From assembly GCF_050003625.1 (NCBI RefSeq), contig NC_134398.1, positions 97,425,674 through 97,489,673 on the forward strand: a stretch of DNA of 64,000 nucleotides. Direction: 5' to 3'. The position numbers and the translations under genes are program-made. How positions within the stretch are numbered: the first letter of the stretch is position 1; each line of letters opens with the position of its first letter. Below the pieces are notes generated by a model, which saw only the letters and a list, made by a program, of their open reading frames with translations, was not told the DNA's origin and ran no database searches. Positions 22,402-34,943 of the stretch are shown here, piece after piece. The stretch is from Haematobia irritans. Lineage: Eukaryota > Arthropoda > Insecta > Diptera > Muscidae.

Positions 22402-24670
22402 GGGGAACATTACGGCTTTCGATATCGAAATTATTATCGTATCGAAAAAATTGTCGATACGATTAAAAGTTTGGATCACAGCATTCGATCGAAATTTGAT
22501 GCAATTTCTCCACACACAAAAAATTTTTTTTTGATTTCAATCACGAAAATCGCGGATTCAATCATTTTTTTAATTGAAGTGTCTTCAATCACGAAAATGA
22601 TAGTATCAATCACCCATTTTGATTGAAAACCAACACGATTTTCAATTAAAAATTTAATTGACTTTTGTCACGGAATCAATTAATTGTGTGATTGAATCAA
22701 TTAAAAACGTGATTGATTTTTAACATAAAATTCAATCACAGTTTTAATTGAATCAATTAAAATTTTAATTAATTTCCCGACAAAAATCAATCAACTATTT
22801 GATTCATTCAATTAAATAATTAATTGAAATTGGCTATAAATTTCAATCAAAAAATTTATATATTGCGACCCCAAAATCGTATTTAATTTTATTTGAAATA
22901 AAAGAAAATATGTGTTTCTTATAAAACATATTTAATATTTTATTATTTTTTGAATTATGCAATAGACAAATAAATTTGGTTCTTGTCATTTGTGGTTTGT
23001 TCTAACATAACTTACAAATACAATTACATAAATTATATAAATCATTATTTTCCTTATATAATAACCATGTTAGCATGGTCCTTCTAATATGTAGATGCGC
23101 CTAGATTTCCAATAAATCAACAGCCTGTAAGCTAAATTAGTTTTTCTGAAAGTAAACAGAATAATTCGAATTTAATTTTGTTAAATTAAAAGTTAATTTT
23201 GTTAAACATTACCTGCATAGAATATCAAGTTCAATTCTTAGTTCCAGGTTGCAGATTTATAATCTTCTTTTGCAGTTGTAGTCTTTTAGCATAAAAAGGT
23301 GTATTAAGGAGCTCGGTAATTTAATTTTAGTAACAATTCCTTTCCAAAATTTCCGCACATTGAAATCGTCTATTAAAATTTGAACCAATCATAGACAAAA
23401 ATAATGGGAAAGCAATGTAATATTTGGTATTATATTGATGATACTTTTCAAATTCGAAAAATAGAAAAAATATATAAATGGGAAATACATATTTTTATTA
23501 TTTTCGGATATTTTTCATTTTTTAAATCCAAAAGAAAGAACTTTTTTACCATTACATAATTCAGCTCATTAGTTTATATATCAGATATACTGCTCTCTAC
23601 TTGGGTTCAAACTGAAAAAGGCAGGTAAAACAAAAATACAATTTAATGCCAACGCCACTTCGCAACTTCAAGGTGAATCTTCCAACAAACCCATACCGCT
23701 CTTGGTTTTAAGAAAACTAGGAGTGAAAAAAAATTCTAATTTTAAAAGATCAATACGGTACCCACTTTTTTGTTGCAAACATATTCTTACATATTTGATA
23801 AAATGATGGAGTTGATGGGATTGATTGGTCAATTTCACGAAATAAAATTGGTTACTAAAAGAAATGAATAAAAAATATATTATTTTAGTCCGTTTAATGT
23901 AAACAGGCTTCAATGGAAAACGGTATTCACATTTCTTACCTTCAATAAACGTAGATTGTTTTCCATTTTTACAATACCACAAAACACAGGTAATTTCAAA
24001 TGCGTTCTCTCATATATTTTTTCAAACCTTTACCACGTGGCCATTTGTTGTTGCACACTTTATTTATTTCAACCCTTTGCTATGATTTGTTGTTGCGTTC
24101 AAAATATTTATGTACACATTTTCAATGCAGCAGACAGAATGTCGCCAATCATGTTTTTCAATTTACGCGAAAAACAAAAACCCAACCGTTCGTTACAAGT
24201 TACTTCTACAGACTGATCTCTCCATCATACAATGTTGAATAAATACCCATTCTCTTGTTCTCTTTTCGCTCTTTCCATTGCTCAAAATTATTCAATTTCA
24301 ATCACAAAAGTGATTGGATCAATCACATGTGTAATTGGAAACGGAAAAAATTTCAATCACGTTTGTAATTGAAAATTATTTCCGAATTGATTAACAAATT
24401 GATTGAATCAATTAATATTTTAATTGGAAACGTAAAAATATCAATCATTTTTTTAATTGGGTTTTATTCGGATTTGATTAAATAATTAATTGAATCAATT
24501 AACATATTAATTGAATCCGTTTCCAAATTCAATTAAGTGTTTAATTGAAAAAATGTTGGTGATAATTTTTTGTGTGTAGTATTGCCAACAGTAAAATACG
24601 AAGCAGAACAAAAAGGAATAACAAAATTAAGATAGCGGCACAAAATAAAATTTAGAAAACACTTATTTTT
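22402..24670. mobile_element. Harbinger-like (CGATATCGA) element E1, split by a 2-kb insertion
   Basis: The sequence at 22402-22510, resumed at 24577-24670, is the inverted counterpart of 25480-25687. It includes TCGATATCGAAATT, AATTGTCGATACGATT and GATCGAAATTTGATGC, then AAATACGAAGCAGAACAAAA. The break point is the target of the element at 22513-24576. No coding region survives. Confidence 0.65.
22513..24576. mobile_element. 2.06-kb non-autonomous TA-target element, complete copy 1
   Basis: The left end is CACACAAAAAATTTTTTTTT, the right end ATAATTTTTTGTGTG, with TA on the right (24577-24578) and CA on the left. Both terminal 350-400 bp are ATTAATTGATTCAA-rich. The centre has a unique block also found in the copy at 26792-29346. 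The right ~930 bp is the sequence duplicated head-to-head at 713-2580. Short frames in it (23668-24242) are shared by all copies but have no recognisable domain and are probably not coding. Confidence 0.85.
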
Positions 24671-24698
24671 CAGGATTTCAGGGTAAAATGTGAATTCT

Positions 24699-25687
24699 GG
24701 GGGCTAATCACGGCATTCGATATCGAGAACTTTTGATCGAAATCTAAATTTTTCGGATCACGGGAGTCGATATCGAGTTTTTTTGATCGACAATTTTTTC
24801 GATTGGTAAATTGCAATCGTAAAACATTTTTCACTTGTTTTTTACATTGTTTTCGCCATATAGGAATAGTAAATATATTAGTTTTAGTTCGAATTGTTGC
24901 TAGTTTGTAGTAAATTTACATATAATGAACATATTTTGAATATTTAGGAATAATGCAACTCCAATAAAAGTTAAACAAAAATTGGTAATAGTCGAGTTCG
25001 GCAGCGAGCATCCTAGCTTGGCAAAGAACCATATATAAAGTGAACATGCTACATCGATACCCAAGAGATTGTGATCAACCAAATGCCGTACCATTCTGTG
25101 ACAACATAACGCTTCTGGACCATCTTGTAAGAATAGTGAATTATGAAGGCTTCCACTTGCAAAAAATTTTAAGACGGCAGACAATTGTAAAGTGATAGAA
25201 TTGACGTTGACATGCCACCAAAAATTATTTTCCATTTGAACGCCTCCTTCGTCAGCCGAAATCGTCCATTGAGCCTGCAAAAGGTGACTTTATAACAGTG
25301 CACACCATTTCAAACCCATGTACTTACACCAATAACAATGTGCACTTTTATTCCTTATTTGTTGCCGAATTATTTTATATTCATCTCATCTTCCAATTAG
25401 GAAGGAATTCGGAGGAATGTAAAAAGAGATATGGGTCCATAAGATATAATGCAATACAATTTACTATTTACTTTGAAACCTCCAAAAACATGTTTTTTTC
25501 TACATTCTATTCTGTGACGCTAACTTAATTTTGCATTTCATTTTGTTCTGCTTCGTTTTTTGCTGTTGCCAACGCTTGAGAAATTGCATCAAATTTCGAT
25601 CGAATCCCGTGATCCAAACTTTTAATCGTATCGACAATTTTTTCGATACGATTATGAATTCGATATCGAATGCCGTGATTAGCCCCC
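24699..25687. mobile_element. Harbinger-like element E2 with long inverted ends
   Basis: The left end GGGGGCTAATCACGGCATTC and the right end GAATGCCGTGATTAGCCCCC are exact inverted repeats, extending inward through CGATATCGA. The 989-bp element contains a decayed transposase-like frame on the minus strand. GGG-starting ends and the protein remnant suggest PIF/Harbinger. Confidence 0.7.
24900..25290 (-). pseudogene. Harbinger-like transposase N-terminal remnant
   Basis: One minus frame reads SITLQLSAVLKFFASGS, like the LSAxLRFxATGSY block of PIF/Harbinger transposases. Just upstream, in another frame, is LNGRFRLTKEAFK, like the FRMSKEAFxxLL helix that precedes it in that family. A frameshift lies between them near 25215. 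The DDE catalytic region is absent. The inverted copy at 25825-26130 and the fragment at 44718-44897 repeat the FRLTKEA block. The family is inferred from motif shape only. Confidence 0.45.
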
Positions 25688-26395
25688 TGTTGTATTATAT
25701 CTTATGGACCCATATCTCTTTTTACATTCCTCCGAATTCCTTCTGAATTAGAGGATGAGATGAATATAAAATAATACGGCGACAATTAAGGGATGAGAGT
25801 GTTCATTGTCATTGGTGTAAGTTCATGAGTTTGTTAGAAAAATCATCGTTTTGCAATCTCAATGGACAATTTCGGCTGACGAAGGAGGCGGTCAATTATT
25901 ACTTGGAGGAATATAATTTTTTTGTGGCATGTCAACGTCAATTCTATCGATATTACAATTGTCTTCTGTATTTAACCTTTTGGCTAGTGGAAGCGTTCAT
26001 CATTCACTATTCTTACATGGTGGTCCAGAAGCGTTATATTGTCATAGTATGGTACGGTAATTTTTTGATCACAATCTCTTGGATATCACTCTTGTCTGTG
26101 CACTTTTTGTATGGTACTTTGCCAAGCTAGGATGTTCGCTCTCAAACTCGAATTTTGTTGAAATTTTATTCGAGTTGTATTATTCCTAAATATTCAAAAT
26201 ATGTATATTCATTATATCTAAATTTACTACAAATTAGCAACAATTCGAGCTAAAACTAAGTTATTTACTACTCCTATATGGCGAACACGATAAAAAAACA
26301 AAGGAAAAATGTTTTACGATAGCAAATTACCAATCGAAACAATTTTCGATCCGATATCGACTCCCATGATCCGAAAAATTTAGATTTCGGTCACA
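25688..26395. mobile_element. Inverted partial copy E3 of the Harbinger-like element
   Basis: 25693-26393 is the reverse complement of roughly 24720-25452, with substitutions and indels. The two face each other across about 240 bp, so the region could fold into a large hairpin. Confidence 0.75.
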
Positions 26396-26791
26396 AGAGA
26401 GTTAAGTGGCGAAATCAGTTAAAAATGTGTAAATATTAAGAATTTTATATTTTCCAAAATTTGGTGTTTTATCAAAAGAAAGGAAATAAAACTAATTAAA
26501 AATCATATCTTTGTAGAAGAAAATGTGTTAATGAGTTACAATTTTCTTAATAAATGTGCTGGTTATTGGGTTTTTATATTTTAATTTTGCAATACTTTGT
26601 GGTTGGGGGACCAAGTTTTAATTGTAATGTATTTATCATTGATAAGAAATTTACCATTAAATTAGTTATACTACAACTTAGTCGTAGTAGTTAATCTTAC
26701 AATACATGTATTATAGGCCTTATTAGGCTTCCTATGTATTGATGTTTGAAATAAATTGAAATTGAAATAAACTACAGTACAACTACAACTA
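26396..26791. other. Non-coding gap
   Basis: AT-rich. Nothing recognisable before the next element's TA target. Confidence 0.4.
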
Positions 26792-29346
26792 CACACAAAA
26801 TTTTTTTTTGATTTCAATCACGAAAATCGCGGATTCAATAATTTTTTTAATTGAAATGTCTTCAATCACGAAAATGATAGTATCAATCACCCATTATGAT
26901 TGAAAACCAAAACGATTTTCAATTAAAAATTTAATTGACTTTTGTCACGGAATCAATTAATTGTGTGATTGAATCAATTAAAAACGTGATTGATTTTTAA
27001 CATAAAATTCAATCACAGTTTTAATTGAATCAATCAAAAATCAATCAACTATTTGATTCATTCAATTAAATAATTAATTGAAGTTGGCTATAAATTTCAT
27101 TCAAAAAAATTATATATTGCGCCCCCAAAATCGAATTTAGTTTTATTTTAAATAAAAGAAAATATGTGTTTCTTATTAAAAATATTCAATATTTTATTAT
27201 TTTTTGAATTATGCAACATAAATTTGGTTCTTCTCAATTGTGTGTTTTCTTCTAGCATAACTTACACATACAATTACTATCAATAACAACTATAGGGTGA
27301 AAAAATAAACTATATAAATCATTATCGTCCTTATCATAATAATCATATCAGCATGTTCCTTCTAACATGTAGATGCGCCTAGATTTCCAATAAATCAGCA
27401 GCCTGTAAGCTAAATTAGCTTTTCTGAAAGTAAACAGAATAATTCGAATTTTATATTGTTCAATAAAAAGTTAATTTTGTTAAACATTACCTGCATAGAA
27501 TATCAAGTTCAATTCTTAGTTCCAGATTACAGATTTATAATCTTCTTTTGCAGTTGTAGTCTTTTAGCATAAAAAGGTGTATTAAGGAGCTCGGTAATTT
27601 AATTCCTTTCCAAAATGTCCACACATTGAAATCGTCTATTAAAATTTGAACCAATCAAAGACAAAAATAATGTGAAAGCAATGTAATATTTGGTATTATA
27701 TTGATGATAACTTGCAAATTCTGGAAATAGAAAAAAATATAAATGGAAAATACATATTTTTATTATTTTCGGATATTTTTCATATTTTTAAATGCAAAAG
27801 AAAGAACTTTTTAACCATTACATAATTCAGCTCATTAGTTTATATATCAGATATACTGCTCTCTACTTGGGTTCAAACTGAAAAAGGCAGGTAAAACAAA
27901 AATTAATTTAATGCCAACGCTACTTCGCAACGTGAAGGTGAATCTTCCAACAAACCCATATCACTCTTGGTTTTAAGAAAACTAGGAGTGAAAAAAATTT
28001 ATAATTTTAAAAGATCAATACGGTACCCACCTTTTGATTGCAAACATATTCTTATATATTTGACAAAATTATGGAGTTGATGGGATTGATTAGTCCATTT
28101 CACGAAATAAAATTGGGCACTAAAAGAAATGAATAAAAAATATATTATTTTATTCAGTTTAATGTAAACAGGCTTCAATGGAAAACGGTATTCACATTTC
28201 ATAATTTCTTACCTTCAATAAACGTAGATTGTTTTCCATTTTTGCAATACCACAAAACGCAAACGTAGGTAATTTCAAATGCGTTCTGTCATATGTTTTT
28301 CAAACCTTTACCACACCCAAAGAAATTTGTTAGTAGGGACAGCAGAAAAGTCTGCTAAAACAGCAGAAAGTCTGCTGAAAAAGGGACAGCAGTCACTGTT
28401 TGCTGAAATAGCAAACATTTCCTGCTATTTTTGAAGCTCTATTACTCTAAAACATGTTTTATTTTGGCTAAAACAAATAAAAATGTCAACTTAGGAGCTA
28501 TCCTAACATAATTAAAACAATATTTTATGAGTATCTATAGTATGTGGCCAAAAATCTGAATATTTATCGAATTGAGGCATAACAGCAAACAAAATGTTTG
28601 CTGATCGTATTTAGGAGCTTTTAAGTATATTACGGTGCAAAAATATACCAAAAACTGCTTTCTTCTTTCTTCTTAAATATGCTTTGGGGAAAAATTTATA
28701 ACCTAAAAATTTTATAAATTGTTGTTCATTTGGCCCTGAAATATACACAAATATAACAGCAGACATCGACTGCTGTTTTTAGCAGACTTTTTTCTATGAG
28801 TGCACGTGACCATTTGTTGTTGCACACTTTATTTATTTCAACCCTTTGCTATGATTTGTTGTTGCGTTCAAAATATTTATGCACACATTTTGAATGCAGC
28901 AGACAGAATGTCGCCAATCATGTTTTTCAATTTACGCGAAAAACAAAAACCCAACCGTGCGTTACAAGTTACTTCCACAGACTGATCTCTCCATCATACA
29001 TTGTTGAATAAATACACATTCTCTTGTTCTCTTTTTGCTCTTTACATTGCTCAAAATTATTCAATTTCAATCACAAAGGTGATTGGATCAATCACATGTG
29101 TAATTGGAAACGGAAAATTGTTCAATCACGTTTGTAATTGAAAATTATTTCCGAATTGATCAACAAAATGATTGAATCAATTAATATTTTAATTGGAAAC
29201 GTAAAAAATATCAATTATTTTTTAAATTGGTTTTTATTCGGATTTGATTAAATAATTAATTGAATCAATTAACATATTAATTTAATACGTTTCCAAATTC
29301 AATTAAGTGTTTAATTGAAAAAAATTTGGTTATAATTTTTTGTGTA
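26792..29346. mobile_element. 2-kb non-autonomous TA-target element, copy 2 with nested MITE
   Basis: The left end CACACAAAATTTTTTTTTGA follows TA (26790-26791). The right end ATAATTTTTTGTGTA precedes TA (29347-29348). The body aligns with 22513-24576 along its length. A 489-bp MITE interrupts it at 28314-28802; without that the element is about 2.07 kb. Confidence 0.88.
28314..28802. mobile_element. 489-bp MITE with CAGCAGA-rich ends
   Basis: The left end CACCCAAAGAAATTTGTTAG and the inward-read right end CACTCATAGAAAAAAGTCTG are imperfect inverted repeats. Both ends then carry GTCTGCT(A/G) and AACAGCAG motifs. The insertion separates TTTAC-CA from CA-CGTG; copies at 2040 and 24030 show the uninterrupted TTTACCACGTGG or TTTATCACGTGG, giving a 2-bp CA duplication. 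Confidence 0.8.
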
Positions 29347-29657
29347 TACGCCAATAAGCCAAAATGTCACATCTGAGGCTCGGGAAAACCTTATCCTTAT
29401 CCATTTTGGCTTAGTAGTTTGATGATTATTAGTAGTGAGATCACTTTAATTTGTAAAACGGCAATATGTATATGATACTTCCGAAGACACCATAAATAAA
29501 ATTTAGATACCTATTTATTTCTAGTTTTCAAATCCTTTTTAAAGAACTGGAAGAAATGTATGAAGCTTAATGAGGTCCATTTGTTTAGACTTTTGCAAGT
29601 GAGTTTAAGGGGTTCATTACAAATATTTCTGCTAATCACATTTTCATAGAGGTCCGG

Positions 29658-30343
<686 letters not shown>

Positions 30344-30349
30344 TTTATT
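30344..30349 (-). promoter_or_regulatory. Polyadenylation signal AATAAA
   Basis: AATAAA on the minus strand, about 40 bases past the stop codon of the gene at 30390. A GT/T-rich stretch follows. Good position for a poly(A) signal. Confidence 0.6.
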
Positions 30350-30389
30350 GAAGAAAATCAAAAAAGTGAAAACAACCGTTTCTAGCCAT

Positions 30390-32160
30390 TCAGTTTGCTA
30401 CTTTTTTATTCAAAACAATCTTTTCAACTCGATCTCGTGCCGTATTTTTCGTATGAAAACCTCCAGCATGGCGGCTCCGGTTTAGTCCAGATTTTCGAAT
30501 GGCACCAACTTCAAAGGTAATTTGTGGACTCAAACTAGGTGAAGCATAGGAATTGGGGAATTTCGCCACCTTCGACTTTTCCACTGTTTTCATTACGCAA
30601 GTGGTGTCACAAGACAAACAAGCCAAGTCTTGCAAAACTTTTATACGAGTACCTGATGCAGCACACTCATCATTGGTTGATTCGACGAATTTTTGAAGAC
30701 CTTTTTGAAGAGATCGGATTTCAGTATATATTTGTTGTTTGAAAGCGCCCAGATTTTCCTCGACAGCATTAAATCCCAAAGTCTGACGCAATGTTTCAAT
30801 ACTCTTGATAAACTTCATTTCACTCGCTTTAAGTTGATGAAATACTTCGCTAAACCGTTTATCGATACGGCATTGTGCCTCAAGCATTTGATCAATAGAT
30901 ATTTTTTTCTGCAGTTGGTCATAGTCAACCTTTTCTGAGAGCAGGATTTCCAATGATGTCCTGTCCACTTTCGCCTCAGTAATATTTTCCAACTGGTTTT
31001 TAAGTTGTTCGATATTTAATGTGTTGTTGTTAACACGTATCTTATCTTGCTCATTGAGTTCTTTATGCGTGTCCATGGTGAGTCTCATATTTGTCACCTG
31101 TTCCTGTAGGTCCAATACCATTGTTAAAATTTGATTTCTCTCATTACTTAGTTTTTTTTCAACGAGTTCATTGATTTTGTTCGTTAGTATGTAGAATTCA
31201 CTTTTAAGTTCCATCAATTGGTCCAACAGCTTGCCACGAGAATAGCATAAGCAACCATCAGATTCAAATTGGCTATGGCGATTTATTGAAACATTTGTAA
31301 TGTTATCCTTAAATGTAACCTCGTGAGTCTCTGCAAAGTCTCTTTGTTCTGTTTGCTCACCTAATTGAAATTCCGATAACTTCCAGTCAAAGTCAATCGG
31401 AGGGTCTGAGGGGATTTCAAAACGATTAGAATTCTTAACAGCATAATTTTCCTTGCATATCGATAGAAGTTTTTGTGTCATATTCAAAAGGGAATGTAGT
31501 CTTTGGCTATTGGGTTGTTTGCTTAGAGTACGATACGTTAACAATATTAACTGGTTCATCACTAATTCCAACTGATCACCCATTATTGCAATGCCATTGG
31601 ACAAATCATCCACCTTCTCAAATTTTTTAAATGATTTCTCTAATTTGGAAATACGCTCTTGTAAGTCTTCGTTAAGATTTAGGGAATTCATTGAGATTTC
31701 TGGTAGTTGATTATCGTTACTAATTACTTCAGTGTGTGAACTTAGGATATCACGATCAGTTTCCGCCAAAGGATGAACCAAATGTTCAATTGAATCAACG
31801 TGTAATGTTTCGTGTTCTAGTTCCACTTGGTTATCCGTCTCCTCATTGGGATCCGAACCACCTTCCATTCGAATTCTACAATCACATTTGCGAAAGTCTT
31901 CTAAACGAAAGAAGAAGCAAATAGATTAGCCTCTACATCTCAACGAAAGTTAAACTAATATCCTTACGCTGGAAAGCATTCTCAGACATAGTGGACAAAA
32001 TTGTAGGTTCGTAACTGGAATGACCTATGTTGTCGTCAAGAATATTTAGCTTTTGACCAAAATGACTCAGTATGCAGTGCAATGCATAGAAATTGACATG
32101 TCCCGGTTCAGGGGAACCTATAGCCATATCGATGAGCTGTCTAAATTTAATGGTATTCAT
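30390..32160 (-). CDS. QRICH2/C16orf96-like (DUF4795-type) coiled-coil protein, two exons
   Basis: Two exons, join of 32160-31968 and 31900-30390 on the minus strand, give 567 codons plus stop. The start MNTIKFRQLIDMA is chosen for its CACC-ATG context; an ATG eight codons upstream is in frame but weaker. The N-terminal 60 residues contain IDMAIGSPEPGHVNFYALHC, like the start of C16orf96/QRICH2 proteins. The middle is acidic, then heptad-rich coiled coil (around 130-470). Near the C-terminus LACLSCDTTCVMK matches the CLSCD motif of DUF4795 proteins, followed by a basic tail. In mammals QRICH2 acts in the sperm flagellum; a similar role here is inference. The frame is intact, unlike everything around it, so it is probably a real host gene. 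No paralogue is seen in the window. Confidence 0.8.
31901..31967 (-). other. 67-bp intron of the host gene
   Basis: The donor AGC|GTAAGG and acceptor TTTCGTTTAG|AAGAC join a split Gln codon (C|AA) and keep the frame. A pyrimidine run precedes the acceptor. The length is typical of fly introns. Confidence 0.8.
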
Positions 32161-32184
32161 GGTGAAAACACAACGACAAATCAA

Positions 32185-32538
32185 TGTAGATGATTCTAAA
32201 TTTTTATTTCACAAATACAATTATGACGTTTTGTCGTCAATAGAATTTTAAATTTTCTGCAAACTACACTCAAAGAATATTTACTTTTTTTAGGGAACGA
32301 AAATGTAAAAAACCAATTAGAGACAATCATTGGCTTAAATGTACTTTAGTACAAGTGGTCCGATTGGTACAATTTTTTGCCAGCGTGTAGACTTTTCGAT
32401 TTTAAACACAAAATGTAATACAACTATCATATAATGTACTTTTTCTAATAGTATGAAGCGGCTCTTATTGGCGTCGTTCTAAATTTATCTAAAAAGGAAC
32501 CTAATAATTGCACTCATGCGATACTGTTTTGTAGTAAC
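32185..32538. other. 5' flank of the host gene
   Basis: Must hold the gene's promoter unless that is further upstream. CACTCAAAGAATATTTAC at 32268 resembles a MITE end. No clear TATA box. Confidence 0.35.
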
Positions 32539-32877
32539 TTGGCGTGGTACAACTTCTCAATAGTGACGGCACTTTTGCGAGGAGTTTTAGATACGACTGT
32601 TTTCGACGTGGTGGGGATTCTCAGAAGAGACGTCAAATTCAAAAAATGTTGGCAGGGAATATACTTTGGATCATTCCACTTTGAACTCGTAATAAATTGC
32701 ACCAATATATACAATTTTATTTTGCTTTTACCAACCCATTTTTGATTTTAGCAACACCCGTTGGCAAATAGTTTGAGAATTAGGTTTATCTCCCTAACCT
32801 ATTTCAGCCCCGTACCTATTTCTCAAAAATTACTTAACTTTAACACAATGCAGCTTGATAAGTAAACAACATATGAC

Positions 32878-34381
32878 CATAGACCAAGGAATGTATAGAC
32901 ATCTCAAGTGAATTCACCATGGTTTTGTTTATTTGCAGAGCGCAGTCATTCCACTCAATTGCGCAGTCAAGTGACTCAATTTCTTTTTGGAAAAGGCCGG
33001 TATGCACCTCTAGCGAAATTTTCGGTAGCAAAAATTTATTTAAGTCTACAACAAAAAAACAGGGCTGTGTGCACAAATTTTAAACCAGCTAATCGCTTTT
33101 AAAAATTGTTAATATATGTTCCAAATATTTTTCAAATAAATTGTTGATACAGAAACAGACCTTTTAAAACTTTTACGCACACAATTATTGCAATAATTTA
33201 AATGTTTGCTGCCAAAATATCCTTTTGACAACCCTGTTATTTTCATTAGAGGTGCGTACCACCTTACGAAATTGAACGCTACCGAAAATTTCGTTAGCAT
33301 AAATAGCAATGCATTTCTTATGGGAATGAAATTTTTCGCTAGAGGTGCATACCGGCCTAAAACGAGAATTACCGTACAAATCAGCCAATTTGCATTACAA
33401 AAAAGGTGTGATTGGATAAAATTTTATAAGCTTTTACAATATTTTGTGTTTCATCAAGAGAACAAAGGAAAGAAAACAAAAATAAAGCCAATTTAAAAAA
33501 TCACTCAATTGCAGACGAAAAAGAACCCTCTACGGTGTGCAGACAAACTACAGCTCTGTGAATTCATTTGAGATGTCTTATATTTAATTGGTCTATGATA
33601 TGACATTGAAATTTTCAGTAGTGATGTAGAATTTTATCATAGACCAAGGAATGTATAGACATCTCAAGTGAATTCACCATGGTTTTGTTTATTTGCAGAG
33701 CGCAGTCATTCCACTCAATTGCGCAGTCAAGTGACTCAATTTCTTTTTGGAAAACGAGAATTACCGTACAAATCAGCCAATTTGCATTACAAAAAAGGTG
33801 TGATTGGATAAAATTTTATAAGCTTTTACAATATTTTGTGTTTCATCAAGAGAACAAAGGAAAGAAAACAAAAATAAAGCCAATTTAAAAAATCACTCAA
33901 TTGCAGACGAAAAAGAACCCTCTACGGTGTGCAGACAAACTACAGCTCTGTGAATTCATTTGAGATGTCTTATATTTAATTGGTCTATGATATGACATTG
34001 AAATTTTCAGTAGTGATGTAGAATTTTATCATAGACCAAGGAATGTATAGACATCTCAAGTGAATTCACCATGGTTTTGTTTATTTGCAGAGCGCAGTCA
34101 TTCCACTCAATTGCGCAGTCAAGTGACTCAATTTCTTTTTGGAAAACGAGAATTACCGTACAAATCAGCCAATTTGCATTACAAAAAAGGTGTGATTGGA
34201 TAAAATTTTATAAGCTTTTACAATATTTTGTGTTTCATCAAGAGAACAAAGGAAAGAAAACAAAAATAAAGCCAATTTAAAAAATCACTCAATTGCAGAC
34301 GAAAAAGAGCCCTCTACGGTGTGCAGACAAACTACAGCTCTGTGAATTCATTTGAGATGTCTTATATTTAATTGGTCTATG
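32878..34381. mobile_element. Three tandem P-like MITEs, 392-bp period
   Basis: Copies are 32878-33597 (holding a 365-bp insertion), 33638-33989 and 34030-34381. Each begins CATAGACCAAGGAATGTATA and ends with an inverted relative (TTGGTCTATG). Spacers are 40 bp. The left copy is flanked by ATATGAC on both sides. The right copy is flanked by ATTTTAT on both sides. The middle copy has ATTTTAT left and ATATGAC right. This is what unequal exchange between two neighbouring insertions would give. Copies differ at about one base, so the event is recent. Repeated 69-codon frames are shared non-coding sequence. Confidence 0.92.
32994..33358. mobile_element. 365-bp MITE, TIR AGGCCGGTATGCACCTCTAG
   Basis: The left end AGGCCGGTATGCACCTCTAG is mirrored by CTAGAGGTGCATACCGGCCT at the right. 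It interrupts the first tandem MITE; the other two copies show the empty site TTGGAAAACGAG. The target duplication lies in a run of A and cannot be sized. Confidence 0.9.
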
Positions 34382-34554
34382 ATTTTATATACTTAGAATT
34401 TTATTACTTTATAATCGGATACTAAGTATTTTTCAAAAAAAGATCATTTTTGAATTTGACGGGGCTTCTGAGAATCTCCACGACGTCGAAAACAGTCGTA
34501 TACGATATTCAAAACTAGTCGGAAAAGCGGCGTTGAGAAGTTGTACCACGCCAA

Positions 34555-34943
34555 TTATTGTCTTTTTAGATACATTTAGTGTTAGGAACCCAGAGTAGAA
34601 CTTGAATTGCATGCTGCAAGCCCTAATAATTCGCCACTTGTTTTCTTTGAATTATCATTAGGGCTGTTTTCTTTTAGCACTGGATATGCTAAGCCATTAA
34701 AGACTAAAAGAAAACAGAGTACTCGTTTATCCAGGACATCTCCAAAAATATGCAACACTGTCATCAGCTGTTTAAAAACAATCGCAGAAAAGAAGTGAAA
34801 TCTTGCATTTTTAATGTATGAAATGCTCCAATTAGTAATAAATATTTACTGCTGCGATTATTTATGACACTGTATCACTTTGAATTTCATGTTTTTCGAT
34901 GAAATAGTTACAATAAAATGCTATTGTGAATCGAAGAAGCGTC
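34555..34943. other. Non-coding gap
   Basis: Contains GGGCTGTTTTCTTTTAGCAC near 34663, with a partial inverted counterpart (AAAGAAAACAG) at about 34708, a possible small repeat. No gene seen. Confidence 0.4.

Larger units (their letters stand above)
32539..34554. mobile_element. Long-TIR element enclosing a MITE array
   Basis: The left ~115 bp (from TTGGCGTGGTACAACTTCTC) and the right ~115 bp are inverted repeats with substitutions. Shared inner landmarks are ACGACTGTTTTCGACGT and GATTCTCAGAAG. The inside is almost wholly the MITE array at 32878-34381. No transposase frame, so non-autonomous; superfamily unknown. Confidence 0.75.

Noticed and set aside
33679..34280. Identical 69-codon frames repeated at 392-bp spacing as a tandem gene array
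   Set aside because: They are the body of tandem MITEs, and the first unit is interrupted by another MITE.
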